Shown piece after piece: positions 15,771 through 20,777 of a DNA stretch of 20,777 bases. The notes beneath the pieces are model-generated. The model saw only the letters and a list, made by a program, of their open reading frames with translations. It had not been told where the DNA came from and did not search any database. A program made the position numbers and the translations under genes. The first letter of the stretch is position 1; each line of letters starts with the position of its first letter. Source of the stretch: Bacteroides sp. UBA939 (GTDB lineage Bacteria; Bacteroidota; Bacteroidia; Bacteroidales; Bacteroidaceae); contig NZ_DBDF01000058.1 of the NCBI RefSeq assembly GCF_002293435.1, positions 12,037-32,813 of the forward strand, in the 5' to 3' direction.

Positions 15771-16747
15771 CTACGCGGAGAGATAGGCGTTGATATTCGC
15801 TATCGCGTTGCTGTAATAAGGTGGCGAGCCGAAGGAGTAGTAGGCGCTACTGTAGTCGATACCCATGAAGCGGATTTTGCCCGGTGTGCCGCCGGTGCGG
15901 GCGGGCAACGAGGCTATCACCGCATCTATCGCCGCCCGGCTCTGGACCAGGTCGAGCGAAGTGATGAGACACCTATGATAGCCGCCTTCGATTCTTGTCA
16001 ACTCAGTGTTGGCCGACACGTCAAGCGCGCTGAGTGGATTGCCCCCGCAGCTCAAATCGGTCAGCCCCGTGAAGTACTCGATGCCCGCGAGCGAGGCGAT
16101 GTCTTCGCTGTTCACGTTGATATTCCTCACCGTGGCGGCTTCGGCTTCGGAGAGGATGCCGTCGCCGTTAGCGTCCCACGCGGAGCTGCCTGTCATCTGC
16201 GCGGTGACGTAGGCGCGGAAGTTCGCATCGGGGAAATTAGCCGCCGTGAGGATGCCGGTGGAAACTGTGATTTCCGTCCAACCGTCGTCGCCCGTTCCGT
16301 CGGGGCCGGTGATGAGCACGGCTTCTCCGGCGGTGAGGTCGCCCGTGTAGGTGCGCGTCCACGTCTTACCGGTGGCGGTATTGTGCAGTTCAAAAGTGGT
16401 TCCAGCCGTCGCGCCATTGTCGCGCACGAAGAACGACTTCTGCCCCGCCGGATGGTAGGGCATCGCGCGGCCATGGTTTGCCACGTGCCCTGCGCATCGT
16501 ACTGCAACAGCAGCTTGTTTGTCTCACTGCCGTCGAAGTGGACGAGTATCATATCGCCCTCCGTCCAACCGGGTTTCACGGTGCGGGTTTCGGCCTCGTT
16601 GCCTGTATCGGCGTGGTAGGTTGCCGACACCTCGAAACGATAGGTTGCCGGATCAATGGTTTGCGGTGCGTCGTGTACACACCCCGCGAGCGTCAACGCT
16701 GCTATGAGTATTGCTGCCGTTCTCTTTATTATATGCTTTGTTTTCAT
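15771..16747 (-). pseudogene. frameshifted EF-hand/leucine-rich-repeat lipoprotein
   Basis: Two overlapping frames together make one protein. The first part (start 16747, or ATG 16756) has a lipoprotein signal with lipobox TLAGC and a fimbrillin-like stretch (TRTVKPGWTEGDMILVHFDG) that turns into basic low-complexity residues after GTWQTM. The same theme resumes in the other frame from AMPYHPAGQKSFFVRDNG. The junction lies near 16460-16485 in a GC-alternating run and needs one extra base to restore the frame. Downstream are a 12-residue EF-hand loop (DANGDGILSEAE), a short leucine-rich stretch (LTDLSCGGNPLSALDVS), and an end at TAG (15771-15773). After that TAG the same frame continues GKNWTWGN to TAA (15744-15746), so the stop may itself be a mutation. 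A sequencing error could explain either lesion. It lies 36 bases after the Ig-like lipoprotein gene in the same operon and is unusually GC-rich. Confidence 0.75.
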
Positions 16748-16783
16748 CGTTCTCATTGTTTCAGTCGTTATTAAACAAGTCTG

Positions 16784-17500
16784 CTACCAGCGAACTTCGT
16801 TCTCGCCGCCGAAGCCAACGTCGTTGCCGGGCGCGGTCACCTCACCGTAGTTAATAGTTATTTCCTTGCTCTGCTTGGGCGAAGAACTGTCTTCGACTTT
16901 GATTGTCGCCGTGCCTGCGCCGGCAGTCGTGGTCGGGGTACCCGAGATGACGCCCGCTGTGCTGATCGTGATGCCCGTGGGAAGTCCGGTCGCCGTGAAC
17001 ATGTAGGGTGTAGTGCCATCGGACACGCCGCCCGCGACATTGATGTCGGTTATCGCCGTACCGATGGTTGAGGCCGGGATGTCGTAATCCACGTTGTCGG
17101 TGAACACGAGCAGGGGTGTTGGTGCATTGACCGTTACGGTCACAACGGAACTACGCACCGTCACCGCGCCCTTTGCGCCCACTTCGCAGAAATAATAGTA
17201 AGTCCCCGCCGTGAGCGTGGCCGGGAATGTGTAGGTTGCCAAAGTTGCGCCGTCGAGCTTCGTGCTGCCGGTGTTGTTGGCAGTGGTGTTGCTATACCAT
17301 TGGTACGTGAGCACCGCTCCTTCGGTGGCGGTCGCCGCGATGGTGAGCGAGCCGGAGATGTTGCCCTCGACGAGTGCTGCCGGAGCAGTCGGCTGTGTAC
17401 CTATGCTGACGACGGGAACAGGTGGTTCCTTGTCTTTGCCGCAACCGGCAAATAGAAGCGCCGTTCCCACAATGGTTGTGAGTAAAAAATTTCTTTTCAT
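16784..17500 (-). CDS. Ig-like domain lipoprotein
   Basis: A 238-residue lipoprotein (MKRNFLLTTIVGTALLFAGC, Cys20), probably surface-exposed. Residues about 32-125 look like an Ig-like domain (LTIAATATEGAVLTYQWYS, YYYFCEVGAKGAVTVRSS). Residues about 130-220 resemble a putative-Ig (He_PIG-like) repeat with the typical ATGLPTGITIS and GVISGTPTTTAGAGTATI. The short tail ends GFGGENEVRW. There is no enzymatic motif; adhesion or structural roles are possible. The gene is about 60-68% GC in the lines I counted, against 38% in a line of the gene to its right, and it is followed after 36 bases by the frameshifted LRR lipoprotein, so the pair probably arrived together. Upstream, 17501-17653 must contain its promoter, though I found no good match to the Bacteroides consensus. 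Confidence 0.85.
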   Translation of the reverse strand: MKRNFLLTTIVGTALLFAGCGKDKEPPVPVVSIGTQPTAPAALVEGNISGSLTIAATATEGAVLTYQWYSNTTANNTGSTKLDGATLATYTFPATLTAGTYYYFCEVGAKGAVTVRSSVVTVTVNAPTPLLVFTDNVDYDIPASTIGTAITDINVAGGVSDGTTPYMFTATGLPTGITISTAGVISGTPTTTAGAGTATIKVEDSSSPKQSKEITINYGEVTAPGNDVGFGGENEVRW

Positions 17501-17600
17501 ATATTCTATAAATTAAAGGGTTAATTTCACCTTTTTCCGAACCGAATCTACACATAATAGACGAGGGTAAATAATGTTTTCGGGGCCAAGCCACGAAATG

Positions 17601-17624
17601 GTATACTGCGTCCACAAAGTATAC
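17601..17624. promoter_or_regulatory. GTATACT inverted repeat, possible operator
   Basis: Seven-base arms GTATACT and AGTATAC around a 10-base spacer, about 100 bases before the Ig-like lipoprotein start on the - strand. The centre-to-centre distance of the arms is 17 bases. Function is a guess. Confidence 0.3.
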
Positions 17625-17653
17625 GCTATGGCCTACGAAATGAATTTGATTAA

Positions 17654-17689
17654 AAAGAAAAAAGAGGGCGTTTACCCTCTTTTTTCTTT
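17654..17689 (-). terminator. hairpin terminator, probably bidirectional
   Basis: A perfect 15-bp stem (left arm AAAGAAAAAAGAGGG) around a six-base loop CGTTTA. The A-rich left arm and T-rich right arm give a U-rich tail on either strand; on the - strand the T-run continues after the stem. It would end leftward transcription from the C10 protease operon before the Ig-like gene. Confidence 0.75.
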
Positions 17690-17876
17690 ATCCTGCATTA
17701 TTCATAACTCCTATAGCGATAAATCAAAATCTAAGTCATCACAAAAGTTCCCGTGAACAAAAACCGGAGTTTCTATGCACGGAAACAATAGTCTTCACCT
17801 ACCTGCATTTCACCTACTCATTTATTGGATGAATCAAAATACCAGATAAAGGTCTGTAAAACCTGGACGCTCAATA

Positions 17877-18746
17877 TCAATCTCTACCTTTCACCATAAT
17901 AGCACCACGACGTGAATCACCTTCTAACACTGTACCATCCGTAAACGTTAGCTTTACGTGGAAGGTATAAGTATCTGTCTTTTCAGGCTTTGCTTCCAAA
18001 AAGAAATCCCACCGAGCTTCTGTAAACGGATAATCTTCCAGATTGATTTCAGAGAGTTTGAGACAGCGTATCGACATTGGAGAATTCACAAAATATTCAT
18101 CACTATAATAAGTTGCAATGTATCTATATGTGCCCGGAGCCGCCATATAGCCATTGTGTACTGTTGCATAAACATCATCAAAAATGATACGGAATAATGA
18201 ACTCAAATCCGTCCCTGCCGGATAATCACTACCAAAGCTTTTATCCGCAGTAATAACGACTTCTTTTAAAGGAAATACAGTAATGACGACACCCTTTTTA
18301 TTGCCATAACGACCTCCTATCATTCTATTATACGTGGTATCTCCTACCTCTTCTATATATTTATCGTATTGAATCTGTATATGTCGATAATATGGATTAT
18401 CATCATTTATTTGCAGATGATTTGGGGACTCAAAAAGTAGAACGGGATAATAGATATTTGTGGGGTAACTGCTCCAATAATCTTTAGCCGGGTAAGTTGC
18501 ATTGACACTGATACCGATTCCTTCCGGCGAACTTCCATTATCCACTATGTCATATCTTTTATTCTCATCATCTATAGCCATTCCACCGAAACTCCAAATG
18601 TCTAATGAATCACACTCAATAAACATATCAATATAGGATTTAAGATAATTAGTGGGCAAAGGAGCCGGATTGTCAATCTCTTCACAAGAAGTAATCATTC
18701 CTATCAAGAATGTAGCTACTAACACAAACATGAATTGCTTTCTCAT
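17877..18746 (-). CDS. unrecognised lipoprotein downstream of the C10 protease
   Basis: A 289-residue predicted lipoprotein (MRKQFMFVLVATFLIG..., lipobox MITSC, Cys21) with the Asp/Glu-rich start (EEIDNPAP) common in surface-exposed Bacteroides lipoproteins. The rest alternates short beta-like segments (GVVITVFPLKEVVITAD, YRYIATYYSDEYFV, TYTFHVKLTFTDGTVLEGD), suggesting one or two beta-sandwich domains; I do not recognise the family and see no catalytic motif. It starts 23 bases after the protease stop on the same strand, so the two are almost certainly co-transcribed. It could be a partner, substrate-binding subunit or inhibitor of the protease. The small staphostatin-like inhibitors known next to some Bacteroides C10 proteases are much shorter, so equivalence is not assumed. 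The AT-rich composition matches the protease. Confidence 0.85.
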   Translation of the reverse strand: MRKQFMFVLVATFLIGMITSCEEIDNPAPLPTNYLKSYIDMFIECDSLDIWSFGGMAIDDENKRYDIVDNGSSPEGIGISVNATYPAKDYWSSYPTNIYYPVLLFESPNHLQINDDNPYYRHIQIQYDKYIEEVGDTTYNRMIGGRYGNKKGVVITVFPLKEVVITADKSFGSDYPAGTDLSSLFRIIFDDVYATVHNGYMAAPGTYRYIATYYSDEYFVNSPMSIRCLKLSEINLEDYPFTEARWDFFLEAKPEKTDTYTFHVKLTFTDGTVLEGDSRRGAIMVKGRD

Positions 18747-18769
18747 AATCTATAGTTTTATGTTGGATT

Positions 18770-20437
18770 TTAATTAGGTCTTATATTAGGAACTATTTCT
18801 TTTAAGAATCGAAAGTTACCTTCTTCATAAGTTACCGTAGCCCGGGTATCAGATTCTAATCTTTTATCATTAGAATTATAACTACCCTCTACAAAATAAC
18901 CATTATAATATTTAGGTGGATAGCCTTGTGCTTCCCATCCCCAATTGTGGTGAAGATATTTGGCATAGCTGTAGGTAGTAGTAGTGGTTTGCGATACAAT
19001 GTTTTGGGTAAGCCTATTTTTAACTGTTATCTGTACAATTTTTGCTTGACGCTGGTTGAGATAGCCGTCGATAACCCAAGTATGTCCTTCCCCGTGTTCA
19101 CTCCAAGTACCGATAGTTATTCCCAAAAGTTTTATTCTATGCTGAATCTTTTTTGAATATCCGGTTGCAAATACCGGTCGGAGATTGTTTAATGACTGGA
19201 TTACTTTATTATAATTATAGTCCATTAAATAATCTCCAGTATTATAACCATAAGAACTTAAAAAATTCATAGCATCCTTATCACTTGCACCACTTCCAGT
19301 ATCTGAGTAATCCATAAATGTTCCTATACCTATTATCTCCATAAGAGTGGAAACTTCACTAACAAAGTTTTGTTCGTCGACAGTTATTGCATTGTTGTCA
19401 AGTAATGTATTATCGGTTTCATAATTATGGAATAGTTTCTTACCGTTTGTATTCGGATATTTATTGGGTCTTGCAGTATAACTTCTTAGTAAGGGCCAAT
19501 TAAATCGATAATTATAAATACTAGCGGGATGCCCCCAATAAGTCATAATTTGGGCTAATGCCACTACAACGCAGCCTGCCGGTGCATTGGTACTACCATG
19601 CTTATTCTTTACACGAGCATTAAAAGGAAACTTTTGATTCCATTCTACGGGCAGGAGTGGCTGGAGTCTCTCCGTAGTTTCCCAATTGCCGTAAGTGGTA
19701 GTGGTGGTGGTAACTGTTTCAGGGTTAGTAGTAGGTCCTCCTATATTGCCACCACCAACCACAGTAACATTCACATCATATATACGACTCTCCATTTCTT
19801 GATTGGAGGGATTATCGAGAGGCAGTCTTGTATTAGCCAAAGAATCCGGAAGCAACTTTTCCAAAATATCATTTTTGATGGAATCTATTCGGTTCTCATA
19901 ATCAATAATAGAGTTTATGATATATCCTTCGGTCTCCATCAAGATACCTATCAGCCCGGGATTGTCAATCTCTCCCGTCAAGTTACCGTCGGTACAGTAG
20001 GTAAGTATGGGAGATTGAATTCGCTTATCTCCTGATACAATAGCATATCCGGCATTATCGTCAAAGTTGAACAGGTAGGCTATCGTATCGGGGATTTCTA
20101 CTGTTTCTTCGTCAATGGTTCTTGTCACAACCTCCGACATGTCCTGCGAAGGGGGGAGCGCAGTAACAGAACTGATTCTCCGTGGAGATGTTGCCCGTGT
20201 AGACACGTCTCCATCAAGAAAGCCAATCACGTCGTTGGCAAATTCCTCGGCTTCGCTCACATCCACTTTGTGGCTGTCGCCACGCATTTGGAATAAGGTA
20301 GCGAGTTCTGCATCGGTAAACTCTACAACTACATTGTTTTGAGAATCAACAGGAATTACTAATTCTTCACTCTGGCAGGCCATCATTAAGAGAGACGTCA
20401 AGCCTGCAATAACTAAAAGTTTTCTTTCTATGTTCAT
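18770..20437 (-). CDS. C10-family (streptopain-like) cysteine protease lipoprotein
   Basis: Predicted papain-fold cysteine protease related to streptococcal SpeB and to Bacteroides C10 proteases. The 555-residue precursor has a lipoprotein signal (lipobox LMMAC, Cys21), a propeptide to about 260 that contains the usual N-terminal pattern (AYLFNFDDNAGYAIVSGDKR), and a catalytic domain with Cys289 in NAPAGCVVVALAQIM and His452 in GEGHTWVIDGY, followed by the HHNWGW motif (496-501). Both catalytic residues are present, so it should be active after removal of the propeptide. Two threonine runs lie near 243-248 and 484-488. Lipidation suggests surface or periplasmic location; host proteins are plausible targets by analogy. 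The start at 20437 gives an immediate signal peptide. It is the first gene of a two-gene operon. Confidence 0.92.
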   Translation of the reverse strand: MNIERKLLVIAGLTSLLMMACQSEELVIPVDSQNNVVVEFTDAELATLFQMRGDSHKVDVSEAEEFANDVIGFLDGDVSTRATSPRRISSVTALPPSQDMSEVVTRTIDEETVEIPDTIAYLFNFDDNAGYAIVSGDKRIQSPILTYCTDGNLTGEIDNPGLIGILMETEGYIINSIIDYENRIDSIKNDILEKLLPDSLANTRLPLDNPSNQEMESRIYDVNVTVVGGGNIGGPTTNPETVTTTTTTYGNWETTERLQPLLPVEWNQKFPFNARVKNKHGSTNAPAGCVVVALAQIMTYWGHPASIYNYRFNWPLLRSYTARPNKYPNTNGKKLFHNYETDNTLLDNNAITVDEQNFVSEVSTLMEIIGIGTFMDYSDTGSGASDKDAMNFLSSYGYNTGDYLMDYNYNKVIQSLNNLRPVFATGYSKKIQHRIKLLGITIGTWSEHGEGHTWVIDGYLNQRQAKIVQITVKNRLTQNIVSQTTTTTYSYAKYLHHNWGWEAQGYPPKYYNGYFVEGSYNSNDKRLESDTRATVTYEEGNFRFLKEIVPNIRPN

Positions 20438-20580
20438 AATAAAATAGTAACTAATAGTAATATAATATGTGGTTAATTGCCAATCAAGAACTTCAGACTT
20501 AGGTATATGATAGTATAGCCCTTTTTCATAGTTAGACTTCTGATTATTGATTCTTAGCTAACAATACATAAACTACGCTC

Positions 20581-20608
20581 ATTAAAGAACTATCTGACAT
20601 TCTTTAAT
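20581..20608. promoter_or_regulatory. inverted repeat 1 upstream of the C10 gene
   Basis: Perfect 9-base arms, ATTAAAGAA and TTCTTTAAT, around a 10-base spacer, about 145 bases before the protease start. It could be an operator or a leader hairpin; no T-run follows. Confidence 0.4.
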
Positions 20609-20610
20609 AA

Positions 20611-20632
20611 TAGAAAATCTAAATATTTTCTA
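20611..20632. promoter_or_regulatory. inverted repeat 2 upstream of the C10 gene
   Basis: Perfect 8-base arms, TAGAAAAT and ATTTTCTA, around a 6-base spacer, starting two bases after the first inverted repeat. Both repeats share an AGAA/TTCT core, which would suit two sites for one regulator. Confidence 0.4.
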
Positions 20633-20777
20633 CAAATAAAATGATTTAGTTTGAACTTTTAAATACCATGCAATATACTTTAACATAAATTACATCGAAC
20701 ACTTCAATATATGACAAAAACCGTAAACTATCAGATTGACACTTTGTATTTTTAGTCGCCTGAGAATGCGATATTTC

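Larger units (their letters stand above)
17501..17876. other. intergenic region between the GC-rich pair and the C10 operon
   Basis: No gene is supported here. It holds the strong hairpin at 17654-17689 and, closer to the Ig-like gene, an inverted repeat GTATACT/AGTATAC (17601-17607 and 17618-17624, 10-base loop). The octamer ACGAAATG occurs at about 17593 and 17634, flanking that repeat. These could be regulatory sites for the leftward Ig-like gene. The part from 17690 to 17876 shows nothing distinctive. Confidence 0.5.
20438..20777. other. AT-rich upstream region of the C10 operon
   Basis: No coding region on either strand is supported in these 340 bases. The region is strongly AT-rich and carries two adjacent inverted repeats at 20581-20632. 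I found no convincing TAnnTTTG box on the - strand for the protease. It is the window edge, so a gene further right could read either way. Confidence 0.55.

Noticed and set aside
16482..16484. GTG as a genuine start of the EF-hand/LRR frame
   Set aside because: There is no signal peptide after it and the preceding frame supplies the missing N-terminus, so a frameshift is the simpler explanation.
15975..16619. Open + strand frame of 214 codons
   Set aside because: It is the mirror of the GC-rich LRR lipoprotein; high GC lowers stop frequency, and the product has no recognisable features.
17877..18746. Staphostatin-like inhibitor of the C10 protease
   Set aside because: The protein is about twice the expected length and I could not see a matching motif; left as unknown.
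20744..20777. Rightward promoter at the window edge (TTTG at about 20744)
   Set aside because: The -7 region would fall at or beyond the end of the window and cannot be judged.

Overview
The window looks like a chromosomal segment of a gut Bacteroides or close relative (order Bacteroidales). It has a SusC/SusD pair, a Bacteroidetes-type FecR anti-sigma factor, BACON domains, many lipoproteins with a short lipobox, and TAnnTTTG-type -7 promoter boxes in front of two genes. The species cannot be named from this sequence alone.

Left part (1-13982, all + strand): one polysaccharide/glycoprotein utilization locus. It starts with a repeat-rich, non-coding leader (1-251). Then come a FecR-type anti-sigma factor, an STN-domain SusC transporter, a SusD lipoprotein, a small BACON + F5/8C surface lipoprotein, a BACON + F5/8C + M60 (HELGH) metallopeptidase, and a large family GH31 glycosidase ending in FN3, F5/8C, dockerin and cohesin-like modules. 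FecR plus an STN-SusC implies induction through an ECF sigma factor, whose gene is not in the window. The proposed reading is a mucin-type O-glycopeptide system: the surface lipoproteins bind, M60 cuts the glycosylated peptide, GH31 removes an alpha-linked sugar (possibly the peptide-linked GalNAc), and SusCD imports the products. The susC and M60 genes share a nearly identical 15-base element 83-84 bases before their start codons, which may tie the two transcription units to one regulator.

Middle (13983-15770): a striking heptamer-built inverted repeat separates GH31 from a housekeeping tRNA-dihydrouridine synthase. A small exported NTF2-like/DUF4348-like protein faces it convergently.

Right part (15771-20777, all - strand): a GC-rich two-gene island encodes an Ig-like lipoprotein and an EF-hand/leucine-rich-repeat lipoprotein. 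The second is frameshifted and probably also cut short by a nonsense codon, so it is annotated as a pseudogene. Beyond a strong hairpin terminator lies an AT-rich two-gene operon: a C10 (streptopain-like) cysteine protease lipoprotein followed by an unrecognised 289-residue lipoprotein. The last 340 bases hold no gene I can support but carry two adjacent inverted repeats upstream of the protease.

No tRNA, rRNA, CRISPR array, transposase, integrase or replication origin was seen. All functional assignments are from reading motifs, not from database searches.
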